From: Taudactylus pleione
Lineage: Eukaryota; Chordata; Amphibia; Anura; Myobatrachidae
Assembly (NCBI GenBank): GCA_031769625.1
Contig: JAUIMM010000040.1
Location: 12,716,501 to 12,780,500 of the forward strand
Reading direction: 5' to 3'
DNA: 64,000 bases
Shown: positions 1 to 10,444 of the stretch, in pieces
Layout of the letters: each line of letters starts with the position of its first letter
Numbering within the stretch: position 1 is the first letter of the stretch
Program-made: the position numbers and the translations under genes
Notes under the pieces: generated by a model
Databases searched by the model: none
What the model saw: only the letters and a program-made list of their open reading frames with translations
Told to the model about the DNA's origin: nothing

Positions 1-640
1 CCAGTCCAATGGTGATGTGCTGCTGTATCAGTCTGAGGGTGACCTGCTCTGCTATATCAGTCCAGTCCAGTGGTGCTGTGTTGCTATATCAGTCTGGGGG
101 TACCTGCGCTGCTGTATCAGTCCAGTCCAGTGGTGCTGTGCTGCTGTATCAGTCTGGGGGTGACCTGCTCTACTGTATCAGTCCAGTCCAGTGGTGCTGT
201 GCTGATGTATCAGTCTGAGGGTGACCTGCTCTGCTGTATCAGTCCAGTCCAGTGGCGCTGTGTTGCTGTATCAGTCTGGGGGTGACCTGCTCTGCTGTAT
301 CAGTCCAGTCCAGTGGTGCTGCGTTGCTGTATCAGTCTGGGGGTGACCTGCTCTGCTGTATCAGTCCAGTCCAGTGGTGCTGTGCTGCTGTATCAGTGTG
401 GGGGTGACCTGCTCTGCTGTATCAGTCCAGTCCAGTGGTGCTGTGCTGCTGTATCAGTGTGGGGGTGACCTGCTCTGCTGTATCAGTCCAGTCCAGTGGT
501 GCTGTGCTGCTGTATCAGTGTGGGGGTGACCTGCTCTGCTGTATCAGTCCAGTCCAATGGTGATGTGCTGCTGTATCAGTCTGAGGGTGACCTGCTCTGC
601 TGTATCAGTCCAGTCCAGTCCAGTGGTGCTGTCCTGTGCT
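1..640. repeat. 61-bp minisatellite array, about 10.5 units
   Basis: A unit of 60-61 bp, starting CCAGTCCAGTGGTGCTGTG, repeats at 1, 62, 122, 183, 244, 305, 366, 427, 488 and 549, with a partial copy near 610. The array runs off the left edge. Units differ by a few substitutions; the first unit and the one at 549 share the same variants (CCAATGGTGATG, TCTGAGG). Because 61 is not a multiple of three, short frames through it are accidental. No gene is seen. Confidence 0.95.
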
Positions 641-1225
641 GTATATTCAGTCCAAATAATTTTTACAGAGCTGCCATGTGTGGTGTAGGGCTACGGTGCC
701 CTGTGCTGTGTATTCATTCCAGTCTCCAAATAAAAAGGGGTGATTTAATTCATCCAAATAATTTTTACAGGGGTTATTCAATTAATCCAAAAATATACAG
801 GGCCTTCCCGTGTGTATTGTAGGGCTACGGTGCCCTGTGCTGTGTATTCACTCCAGTCTAGAAATAAAAAGGGGTGATTTAATTCATCCAAATAAATTTT
901 ACAGGGGTTATTTAATTAATCCAAATAATTTTTACAGGGCCTTCCCGTGTGTATTGTAGGGCGACGCTGACTTGTGCCCTGTGTATATTCACTCCAAATA
1001 AAAAGGGGTGATTTAATTCATCCAAATTATTTTTACAGAACCTTCCCGTGTGTGGTGAAGAGGTACGCTGACCCTGTGCCCTGTGTATATTCACTCCAAA
1101 TACAAAGGGCTGATTTAATTAATCCAAATAATTTTTACAGGGGTTATTTACTCCATAAAAATAATGCACTCCATAAATATAATGGAGGACAAAAATTTGG
1201 AGGATAAAATAAGGAAAAGATCAAG
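641..1225. repeat. diverged tandem repeat of roughly 110-140 bp
   Basis: About four diverged copies contain, in order, CCCTGTGCTGTGTATTCA, AAATAAAAAGGGGTGATTTA, ATTCATCCAAATAATTTTTA and CAGGGCCTTCCCGTGTGT. The copies sit around 700, 830, 975 and 1080. The block lies directly before the decayed hAT transposase and could be its subterminal region; that link is inference from position only. Confidence 0.7.
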
Positions 1226-1281
1226 AACCACTTCCTCCTAGTGCTGAAGCTGCTGCCACTAGTCATGACATAGGCGATGAA

Positions 1282-2490
1282 ATGCCATCAACGTTTTCTG
1301 CCAAGGCCGATGCCCAATGTCATAGTAGAGGGCATGTAAAATCCAAAAAGCCAAAGTTCAGTAAAATGACTCCAAAAAATAAATTGAAATCGTCTGAGGA
1401 GAAATGTAAACTTGCCAATATGCCATTTACGACACGGAGTGGCAAGGAACGGCTAAGGCCCTGGCCTATGTTCATGACTAGTGGTTCACCTTCACATGAC
1501 GATGGAAACCCTCCTCCTCCCGCTAGAAAAATGAAAAGAGTTAAGCTGGCAAAAGCTCAGCAAAGAACTGTGCGTTCACAAATCCCCATGGAGAGTCCAA
1601 GTGTTGCCTGACCTTCCCAACACTGGACGGGAAGAGTTGGCTCCTTCCACCATTTGCACGCCATCTGCAAGTGCTGGAAGGAGCACCCACAGTCCAGTTG
1701 TTGATATTCAAATTGAAGATGTCACTGCTGAAGTACAACAGGATGAGGATATTGGTGTAGCTGGCGCTGAGGAGGAAGTTGACGATGAGGATTCTGATGG
1801 TGATGTGGTTTGTTTAAATCAGGCACCGAGGGAGACAGTTGTTGTCCATGGGATGAAAAAGCCCATCATCATGCCTGGGCAGAAGACCAAAAATCCACCT
1901 CTTCAGTCTGGAATTATTTCTATCCAAATCCGGACAACAACTGTCTTGCCATATGTAATACGTAGGGGTAAGGACATTAACCACCTAGGAACATCCTCGT
2001 TATATGTCACCTGCAGTTCATTCATAAAAAGTCACCGTAAGCAGTCTAGGTACACCTAAATCCCTTTGTCCTGTTGTATCCAAGCGCCTGCAAACCACAC
2101 CAGCAACTCCCTACTCATCAATTTCCTCCTCAATCAGCATTGGAAGTAGTCCTGCAGGCCATGTCACTGGCATGACTGACTCCTCTCCTATCCGGGATTC
2201 CTCCATAGGATCCTGCATTGCTACATCTACTGCTGCCGCTGCTGCTGTTGCTACTGGGAGTCGTTCATCATCCCAGAGAGGAAGTTGGAACACCACTACT
2301 TCTTTTACTAAGCAATTGACTGTCCAACAGTCCTTTGCGAGGAGGATGAAGTACTACAGCAGTCATCCTGTTGCAAAGCGGATAACTGAGGCCTTGACAG
2401 CTATGTTTGTGTTAGACGTGCGTCCGGTATCCGTCATTAGTGCAGTGGGATTTAGACAATTGATTAGGGATCTGAAGACTCGGATTAGTT
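1282..2490 (+). pseudogene. decayed BED-finger hAT transposase (ZBED-like)
   Basis: Open pieces in different frames together resemble the N-terminal half of a hAT transposase. A basic Lys/Arg-rich stretch (about 1340-1560) and an acidic stretch (about 1720-1815) come first. A BED-finger-like block follows at 1906-2025, with VWNYF, then a Cys segment, then HLQFIHKK; stops and frame changes lie between these parts. At 2330-2480 the segment HPVAKRITEALTAMF...VGFRQLI matches the conserved region preceding the hAT catalytic core. No catalytic DDE part is visible afterwards. It is a dead fragment. A domesticated ZBED gene is less likely because the frame is broken several times. Confidence 0.6.
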
Positions 2491-2880
2491 CGAATTTTCC
2501 CACCAAATTTGGATTTTTCACACCAAAAATCGCATCTCAGAAAGATGCAAAACATAATCTTTCATGGACAAACATCATCATTCCTGGGCAAAAGTCCATG
2601 AAAGATGATGTTTGCCCAAGGACAATTCCATCTTGCATCTCTTTATTTTATTCGCATTATGTACTCTTTGGGGCCTAGTTTTTCAAACTGCCATCCTGTC
2701 TGCCACTGCAGTGCCACTCCTAGATGGGCCACGTGTTTGTACCGCCCACTTGTGTCGCTTAGCATAGTCATCCAGCTACCTTGGTGCAACCTTTAAAAAC
2801 AATATTGTGAGGTGTGAGGTGTTCAGAATACACTGGAAATTAGTGGAAATGAATGTTAGTGAGGTAATATTATATAATAT
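2491..2880. other. unassigned sequence with interlaced inverted repeats
   Basis: Follows the hAT fragment and has no convincing frame. At 2531-2547 there is a small hairpin (GCATCT/AGATGC). At 2560-2618 three short segments each recur as their reverse complement in the same order, described in the findings. Confidence 0.5.
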
Positions 2881-3050
2881 AATATTTTAGCTGTTTTTAT
2901 GCTTTTTTCCAAAAAAATACAGATCCAAAACTAAAACCAAAACCCGGAAGGGTGGTTTTGGCAAAACCAATCCAGATCCAAAACACGAAGAAAGATCCAG
3001 ATCCAAAACCAAAACAGGAAAAGTGGCCGATGCACACCCCTAGTTCCATC
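2880..3050. repeat. AACCAAAAC-rich interspersed repeat, copy 1
   Basis: Dense AAAACCAAAAC / GATCCAAAAC motifs with GGTGGTTTTGGCAAAACCA in the middle. The same motif order recurs at about 12185-12510 and, reversed, at about 40705-41085, so this is a family with at least three copies here. Superfamily not recognised. Confidence 0.65.
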
Positions 3051-3373
3051 CCAACTCCAAGACTAGAGCGGCCCCCAATCCTTTGGTTTTCTTTACGCAA
3101 TATCAACTTCAATTACTAAAGTTGATGCCTCATATATCCCACTGTAACGAGATAGTCAATGTTATTTAATGCACCTGTCAGTGGTTTTAATGTTATGGCT
3201 AATGGGTGAATATGTGTTTACAGTTACACACATTTCTGGTGTTGTATATATCCTATTGAAATCTTATACCAGGTTACATTTTTGCAATTATGTAAAACCA
3301 ATTCATGTTGATCAACTCACTGTACATAAAAAACAAAACAAAACAAAAACACTGACATTTTAAATTCTTGTAC

Positions 3374-3527
3374 CTATAATCTCCTGTATCTCAGTCCACT
3401 CTTTTTGAACTTCAAGTGTAGTTTTCAATTTTGTGCAAATTGGAACGTAATCCATGTAGTCCACTAATACACGAATGACTTTTCCAACCAAATGCTTCAT
3501 CCAGGCTACAGTGATGAAATCACAAAA
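3374..3527 (-). CDS. ASB15: ASB15 coding exon 8 of those seen (post-ankyrin linker)
   Basis: Read on the minus strand, a TTCTATTCAG acceptor precedes [18 protein letters not shown] and [10 protein letters not shown]; the exon ends EIQEII plus one base at a GTACAAG donor. This matches the segment of ASB15 between the last ankyrin repeat and the SOCS box. The start is in phase 0, joining directly to the CCT codon ending the exon at 6875-7442. The SOCS box itself (Elongin-binding BC box and LPLP Cul5 motif in known ASB15) is in a following exon that I could not find between 1 and 3373. The acceptor and protein match are strong; the donor is a fair match. Confidence 0.88.
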
Positions 3528-3664
3528 CTGAATAGAACAGAACCATAATATAAAGGTGAAAACAAACTCAATATTACATAATTGCCAATTAAGTTTTGGT
3601 TTAGTCATTCAAATGACAGACATTAAAGTAAACCTTCCATCCTCCTTCATCTCCGCCTACAATG

Positions 3665-3827
3665 GGGTATATTTACTAATGTGAGAGTTTTTAGAATTGG
3701 AAATGTTGCCCATAGCAACCAGAGTCTACTTAACATTTAGCAAGTACCTTCTAGAAGATAATAGCTACAATCTGAGTGGTTGCTATGGGCAACTTCTCCA
3801 GTTGTAAAAACATTAGTAAATATACCC
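3665..3827. mobile_element. palindromic MITE, family M1 copy 1
   Basis: Ends GGGTATATTTACTAAT and ATTAGTAAATATACCC are exact reverse complements. The interior carries TTGCCCATAGCAACCA and its inverse GGTTGCTATGGGCAA. Other copies are at 12845-13012 and 35246-35417. It is non-autonomous and has no coding capacity; the superfamily is not settled. Confidence 0.85.
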
Positions 3828-5044
3828 AATGAGTCTATGTGTTTTTGGTGCAGGAAAGGTCGAGGGTGCAGCTACCTCATCTATGTGTATGGGTGCATTG
3901 CGCTCATATTTGCCAACTCTCACAAAATGTTCTGACATCCTCCAAGATTTTTGGGGCTTCCCGTCCACTTTTTAGTGAAATGGTCAGGGCTGGTGGGGGG
4001 AGGGGGTTGGAAAGGAGCATCCTCCTCGCCCCTGCTCTGTACAGGATGCTGTGATTTGCAGGATTTGGGGACAAATGATTCGACTTGCTGGCCATCTTCG
4101 CATCCACCTCTGGATTTTGAAACTATTGACCGCAGGGGCGTATCTATAATGGGTGCAGGGTGTGCACCCATATTTTCTAATACTTACCTCTCCGAGGTCC
4201 CGCGTCGGGTGTCTCAGCCCTGCACAAAATGCCGGAAAATGGACGCTGCGGCCATATTCCTGGCATTCTGCGCATGTGTAGTAAGGAAGTCGCCGGGAAA
4301 ATGGCGCGGCGGCCAGACTAGTGCCCCGAGTCTACTGCTGCTATGGTCACCGGTCAGCCATCAATTTGTTACACACCACCGGGGAAAGAGGTGGGGGTCC
4401 CGGACAGGGAATGCACACAGGCCCCCTCCCCTCTTAATACGCTCCTGATTGGCCGGTATAATTGTGTTCCCTTTAGTTCTACCCACACTTCTCTACTACT
4501 TAGACCTATTGGAATTGCATTCTGGGCCACATTTATGAAGAGCTCATTGATGCGCACAGCAAAATGTTTTGTTTTTGCACCAATGTACCTACATGATAAA
4601 TCCATCATACGTCAACATTGTATTGTAGTTCAGTTTTCAGTCCTGGGGCAAAATTTAATTTTTATGGTTCCCACACGATTATGAGACCGCAAGACTGCTG
4701 ACCATGAACTAGACTGGGTAATGATGTGGCAGTCCTTCCACTACTTGGACTAGCTGGAGTGAGGCTGCAGAAAGAATGGCACTATGACAATTATGGACAC
4801 GGTGCACTAGCAGCGGCAGGTAAATATGGTATACGATATGTTTTGGGACTATAGTGCAGCTACCTGTTGGTAGCCAGACAAGTAAAAGCTAGACAATGAC
4901 TATTAGCTGCAGGGCAGGAGTGACCAGGACTGAGGAACTGCAGGATTTTCAGATAATGACTGGACAGGCAAGATACTGACAAAGACAAGACAGGCAAGAT
5001 AAGACACTTAGTAAAGAGGCATGGTTACTTAACTTATTATTCAT

Positions 5045-5400
5045 ACACACAGTCAGATTTCTTGGTCGATGTAAACAATAACGATATAGTTTATCATTTG
5101 ATCGTTTAAATCGACCTTTTTTTGCCCCCTCAAACGACCAAACGCTGAAATGATGCGCGGGCACGGATGGTCGATATTGATATCGACCATTGCCCGTGCA
5201 TGCAGGCCAACCTGGTCGATATCGACCAGGTCAGTCTGGTTACTATAGGGACCCTTGATCGTTGATCTAGGGTCATTATAGTAGTTGGGGGAATGGAGCA
5301 TGTGCTGGATGTTCGATAGTGATCATCCAGTACATGCTGGTCGATCAGATAACAATATCCGATTGTTGTCTGATCTGACCATGTGTACGGTCCATTGGTG
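5045..5400. repeat. palindrome-rich element with GTCGATATCGAC motifs
   Basis: Contains GGTCGATATTGATATCGACC and CTGGTCGATATCGACCAG, plus inverted TGATCGACCAGCATG-like segments. The structure resembles a MITE, but the exact ends and target duplication were not identified. Confidence 0.5.
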
Positions 5401-6462
5401 GCAATCATGTGAAACTGCTGTTTTCTCCTGAATATCGGGGCCAAAAGGCATGATAAGTAGGTCCTCAAGAAAGAAGATAAGGAAGAGACAACGAAGGTCA
5501 TTTGCAAAGCAGAAATACATTCATTTTGCACAGGTCTCCATCAAGACCTCAGCAAGATGCACATCTCAGTTATCTGAAAGAGCGCCTCAAAGTGTGGAGC
5601 GAAGACGCACTGTACAAAAGTATAACGCTCACATAAACGTGCAACCTCTTACCAATTTAGTACAATCCCTTTCAACTCAATACTGCTCAGTACAGTTTTT
5701 TCTGTAGCTTAAATAGACCTTTAGAGCAATGGAACATCTGGACTGTTGTTATTATACTGTAGCAGTGACGTGCGGTGAGGTAAATGGTTGGGGAGGCACT
5801 GGCTAGTATCTGAGCCAGAATTACAGAAACATATATAAACCCGAGGGTTTATGTGGGCAGTACACATAGGTGCAGCAGTATATAGTGCTGGAAATTTGGT
5901 GTGTTTTGAGCAGGTATGTGAGGAAAAGGTAGACAGGGGAGGCAGTGCCTCACCTGCCACCAGGGGCACCATCAGGGGGGGACTGCCGGGACTCCTAGTC
6001 ACTCAAGCGTAATGCCCTTCTGCTATAGTAAAAAGAATCCCCAGGATGTTCATTGCAGTGCTTGTGCCTCCATACAGGTGCAAAAAAACAACTTGTCCTT
6101 CTTCCCAGAAGCTAGCATTTCCGTGCTGAAAAGCAATGGAGCTCTTCACATAACCACAGGATGTGAGGGCCAGGGTAATTTACCCATTCGCCAGGGAGAC
6201 TTGTCTCACCCCTGTGCTGAGCCTGTTTTGGCCACCACCAAGAAATAAATAGCAGCATTTGCTATCCACCTTACCTAAAATAGAAAAAAGCAGGATTCTG
6301 GATACTTCATTGATATGTATCTGCAATTATCATACTTTAATAAAGAAAAAAATTATTAAAAAAACAGGATTCTACACATTTTTGCTAGTTTGTGTTGTCT
6401 TGAATGAAATGCATATAATGTGCAGTGTAAACTGTAAGTGTTAATTTATTTATATTTTACAC

Positions 6463-6625
6463 CAGAGGTCCCCAAACTCCGCCATTACAGTCCACATTTT
6501 AAGGATATCCATACTTGAGCACAGGTGACTTAAATAGTGCCTCGGTCAATTTGATTTAACCATCTGGACTCAAGCATGGATATCCTTAAAACCTGGACTA
6601 TAATGGTGGATTTTGGGAACCTCTG
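6463..6625. mobile_element. hAT-type MITE, family H1 copy 1
   Basis: Starts CAGAGGTCCCCAAACTCC and ends TTTTGGGAACCTCTG, so the termini are inverted. It is flanked by TTTTACAC (6455-6462) and TTGTACAC (6626-6633), a 7/8 match for an 8-bp target duplication as hAT elements make. Internal inverted segments include GGATATCCATACTTGAG. A second copy at 49873-50057 has a perfect 8-bp duplication. Confidence 0.8.
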
Positions 6626-6874
6626 TTGTACACAGTGCACAAGGCATAAAAATTGTTTTGTGTCAATAAAAGTATAATAGTATACCTTATCACCACCCAG
6701 CTCTGACCCAAGTCCTTCCTGTGCAAACTTCTACTCTTCAGAATATATCACTAGCCTAGATGCATTTGCGCAAATCAAGGTGCACATTGGGACCAAAGCT
6801 GCAATTGAATTGCAGACATTTTTCTATTTCGAAAATAACTTCCAAGTAAAATTACACCATGTAAAGATACTCAC

Positions 6875-7442
6875 AGGGCTGTCTTTTACAATACACGATG
6901 TCCAGCCTGGTAGCACTTCTTCGGAGGTTGACCATATGAATGAGCCGCCATAAATGTCCCCATGTAGGCAATCAAAACACTTCTCAACCTGGTATCCATT
7001 ATTTAACAACAATCGTAGCATGATTTCATCATTGAGGGCATACTGTATTGCACTAGGGAAATGAGTGTCATTCACATGCATGAAATAGCAGTTGACATCA
7101 GCATTATGAACTAACAGCAGCCTCACTATTTCATGGTTCCCAGATCGCACAGCTACGAGGAGACAGTTTAGAGGGTCTAAGTTTGGATTAGCACCAGCCT
7201 TTAATAACATCTCAGTGCACAAAACGTCTTTGTTGGAGACGGCAAAAAATAGTGCAGTTTTCCTTTTATCACCATGATTTTCAGACATATGTTCAGCCAA
7301 AAGTTCATTGACATCAAAGCCATTTTCAATCAGTAGCTCCAAGCACTGCACACTTTGTCCATCTGTTGCAGAATGGATTGGATTTAATCCACTTCTTTTA
7401 ATTGCATGTTGCGATGTTACAGGAATAAGGTACTTTAAAGCA
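6875..7442 (-). CDS. ASB15: ASB15 exon 7 of those seen (distal ankyrin repeats)
   Basis: A 568-bp exon on the minus strand, starting after a TTTCCTATAG acceptor and ending at a GTGAGT donor after the CCT codon. It encodes LKYLIPVTS, then [25 protein letters not shown]-like text ([15 protein letters not shown]), [51 protein letters not shown] and [15 protein letters not shown]. These are three to four ankyrin units plus the conserved Cys-rich tail typical of ASB15, which separates it from its paralogue ASB14. The protein is the substrate-recognition subunit of a Cullin5-Elongin BC ubiquitin ligase, enriched in vertebrate skeletal muscle (family knowledge). No stop occurs. The phase-2 start joins the exon at 10273-10444 through a CT|T leucine codon. 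Confidence 0.95.
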
Positions 7443-8224
7443 CTATAGGAAAGTACATAGGGTTAATCTTCAAAGCAAAACAACACGAGCAGAAATTAAC
7501 AATACTGTCATTTTACTTATATTGTTAATCCACCATATAAATGTATATATTATCCCATGATACGACTAATAAAAAGCAAATTATGGAGTGGTTGTAATTT
7601 GTAGCTGTACAAAGATATAATTTATGTGGTGTCAACAGTAAATAGATATAAAAAATAAAGAATGATTATAACACCTTCAGGTTCCAAGATGAAGGAATTA
7701 GTGTGATTTCCGTGAGTTTGCAGCTAAATTTAAAAAAAGTGATAATGAGTTATAAGGCTGGTTTTGCAGTATAACTGATTGCTTCTTCAAATTTAGCGGC
7801 AAACTTGCCAAAATGACATTGGTTTCTTCTGAAACTATTACATAACCACCTTAAAATCAGTTAGTAGTGGTTTGATCACTGATTTTAAATATTTGTATTG
7901 AAAGAAGAAATTCTGCATAGTTTATTTCTTATGCAACTTACAGTATTTTTTTTAGCCGTCCTCCTATCAGTCATTACATCTTATACCAAGTATGGCTGCC
8001 AATCACCGACACAGACTCCCTGCATGTCATGTGATGACAGAGGGGAGTACTTTACACTGAAAACAGAGCTAAGAGGGGTTTTCCAGAGCCTCTCTGCTCA
8101 CTACATCATGTACCACCTGACTGAGGTTGCCATGGTAGCCAAATCACAGTGCAGAAACCCAGCAATAACTATCAAATATCCTGCCTGGAGGTTAACAGCC
8201 TGGATGTACAAACTAAGGATCAAT

Positions 8225-8646
8225 GGCCCATAGCTGTATGCTGTTAGCATCATATGGTATTGCAGCAAGCGGTATCTGGTGTAAATAGACGCCTCTAGCA
8301 CGCTTGTCTGATCCGCTGCTACATCCGAGGATGCAGCCATCGGATCACTTGCTAGACCATCGGCCATCTGAGTAACCCTTAGATTACTCAGATGGCCATC
8401 TCAGAACCGGAAGACACAGACCCTGGCCTCGGCACTCCCAGAAAATGGAGCGACGCACCCCCATTTCAAGCAATGCTGGCTGGCCCTGCCCACTCCTATC
8501 AATCAGGCTGTGGTTTGGGAAACTGCAAGAAATTTTGCAGTAGAAGACCGGTGCATGCGCAGGATACATCCCGCACATGCGTCGATCTTCTAACATCGGA
8601 TTAGTATGCAAACAATCGGATTTGTGCACTACTCTAAATCAGGCCC
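8225..8646. mobile_element. GGGCC-family non-autonomous element, AAT duplication
   Basis: Left end GGCCCATAGC is degenerate; right end is AAATCAGGCCC. Both sides are flanked by AAT (8222-8224 and 8647-8649), a 3-bp target duplication like other members of this family here. Internal text includes GCGCATGCACC-like stretches and CAGATGGCCAT palindromes. No frame is supported. Confidence 0.6.
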
Positions 8647-9088
8647 AATGTTTGTTAACAATATTCTTCTTACAGCTGCTTTCATATTTATTAGCAAAGC
8701 AACTAGCACTTTTTTGCATATTGTTTGTGGATCTCTATATTCCCAAATAACGCATTTTAAGAACTGCAGCTATGGGGATTGACATTAGCATTTGAACATC
8801 CATGCAGCATAATGCAACTTCCAGCACTAACTTGCCAAATTACGACTATTTCTTTGACAATAACAAAGTGTAAACCATAAAATGTGTTTTCAAAGTGAGG
8901 GCAGATGAGGTAATAAAGAGGTCTGCGAACCCTTCAGACTATGGGACTGACACAGAGAAGAATGACATCAAGCAGCCTGGGCAGCCCACTTCCCCAGAGA
9001 AGGGCGAGCATAACAAAATCCAGGATTCTCCCAGACACTCTGAGAAAGTAAGCAAGTATGGTCCAACCAGATTGGGGCAGTGTTATGA

Positions 9089-9380
9089 TTTGCAAATACA
9101 TGGGAAGCTGCTAGGCCACATCACGGCTTCTCTGTCTCTAGCAGTCCCTAACACTAAGGGGTTCACATCCGGGGCACAGTGCACCCCGAAAAACGTCCAG
9201 CCCAGGACCCCCCCAGGGCATCACGCGAAAAATGGAAAAAGAGTGACAGTGCAGTGTAAAGTATAGCTGTGTAAGACTAATTAATGAGTGTTGGAAAAAG
9301 GGGTGAACCCCTTAGTGTTAGGGACTGCTAGAGACAGAGAAGCCGTGACTTGGCCTAGCAGCTTCCCATGTATTTGCAAA
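9089..9380. repeat. long inverted repeat, 78-bp arms
   Basis: The left arm 9089-9166 (TTTGCAAATACATGGGAAGC ... AAGGGGTTCAC) is almost exactly the reverse complement of 9303-9380, separated by 136 bp. It is the hallmark of a MITE or fold-back element. The flanks show no clear duplication. Confidence 0.85.
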
Positions 9381-9576
9381 TGCATGCAACTAATATCTCT
9401 GATTTCTATGACCATATAGTCTTCATATATTGTTGCAGGTACTATTCAGTGTGCTGAGGAACAATAGGGGGTTAAACCCCCCTCCTTTTTCTACTTAGTA
9501 TGACCCCTCCCTTTCATGCACCTGATTAGTGCTGCTAGATTGATTGAGCAGCTGCCATTTTTTGTTTGTTATGTAC

Positions 9577-9915
9577 AAAAGGTCGACAGGGACAAATGGT
9601 CAACACATATATGGTTGACACAATTTTAATTTTTTATTTTAAGCCTAGTCCTAACTCTAAACCTAACCCCCTTCCCCTGGTGCCTAACCCTAACCCTCCT
9701 CAAATGCCTAAAACTAACCATAGCTTAAACCTAACTCTCACCCCAGTGCCTAAACCTAACCGTCCCATCCAGCAGCCTACACCTAACCCTCCCTCCCAAG
9801 TGCCCAAACTTAACCCTAACCGTAAAAATGTTGAAAAAAAAATGTGTCAACCTTTTTTGTGTTGACCATTTGTGTGTCGACCATTTAAACATGTCGACCT
9901 TTGCTCTATCAACCT
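9577..9915. mobile_element. GTCGAC-bounded element with telomere-like CCTAA core
   Basis: Left side GGTCGACAGGGACAAATGG and right side CATTTGTGTGTCGACC, GTGTCAACC and GGTTGACAC are mutually inverted. The core is a degenerate C-rich telomere-like array (CCTAACCCTAACCC-type words). Sister copies lie at about 50350-50725 and, partial, at 58120-58250. Confidence 0.65.
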
Positions 9916-10272
9916 TTTGTCAGTCTATTGACTGTCGACCAACTGGTATCGATCTATACATCGTCTACCTTCATCTGGATACCTTCCCCAAAAGACATGT
10001 ACATGGAAATTGCTCGAGGAAGCATGTAACCTAACATAGGGTGAAGATCTGTGAAAAAAGAAAACCAGCATCTAACAGGATTCAATAGTCAGGTGAGAAA
10101 GATGTAAAGCATGTATTTAAGTGGCTCCTAGCTGGGAAGCTTTCCTGCTACTATATATTTCCTGTACTAGTGCTTACTTATGTTCCTGTGTCAGATTATA
10201 GCAATATAATTCCTCCAAATGATTAGGTAGCAGGAAAAGATTGTCCTCTGTAGGAATAATACTATTACTCAC

Positions 10273-10444
10273 AGATAATGTCCTCCATAGGCTGCTTTGT
10301 GTATAGGGAGGTATCCTTCTTTATCTGGCACATTTCCACTAGCTCCATACTCCAAAAGAAGAGCAATGCAATCTGGATTTCCTCCAACAGCTGCATCAGA
10401 GAGCACGGTGGACCCATCATATGCTTCTATACTGATATCTCCAC
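10273..10444 (-). CDS. ASB15: ASB15 exon 6 of those seen (ankyrin repeat)
   Basis: 172 bp on the minus strand, after a TCTCCTAG acceptor and before a GTGAGT donor. It encodes [18 protein letters not shown], then [20 protein letters not shown] and [13 protein letters not shown]. The motifs DG-T-L--A and LPIH-AA-GH are ankyrin helices and agree with the human ASB15 order. The first two bases complete a glycine codon with the exon at 11843-12088. The final CT joins the next exon as a leucine codon. No stop or frameshift. Confidence 0.95.

Larger units (their letters stand above)
3528..6874 (-). other. ASB15 intron filled with repeats
   Basis: No coding exon was found. It contains a palindromic MITE (3665-3827), a repeat with CAGGGGCGTATCTATAATGG near 4134 whose reverse complement recurs near 43240-43255, a palindromic element with nested GGTCGATATCGACC motifs around 5045-5400, a repeat starting CAGTGACGTGCGGTGAGG near 5763, and a hAT MITE (6463-6625). 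Confidence 0.7.
7443..10272 (-). other. ASB15 intron with several palindromic elements
   Basis: No exon is seen. It holds a GGGCC-family element (8225-8646), a 78-bp-arm inverted repeat (9089-9380) and a telomere-like CCTAA-rich element bounded by GTCGAC motifs (about 9577-9915). 7443-8220 is AT-rich with nothing recognisable. Confidence 0.7.

Noticed and set aside
3374..3527. Calling this exon the SOCS box
   Set aside because: In ASB15 the BC box and LPLP motif lie in the next exon; neither is encoded here.
6824..7442. Assignment to ASB14 instead of ASB15
   Set aside because: [24 protein letters not shown] and [15 protein letters not shown] blocks fit ASB15; ASB14 differs at these places.
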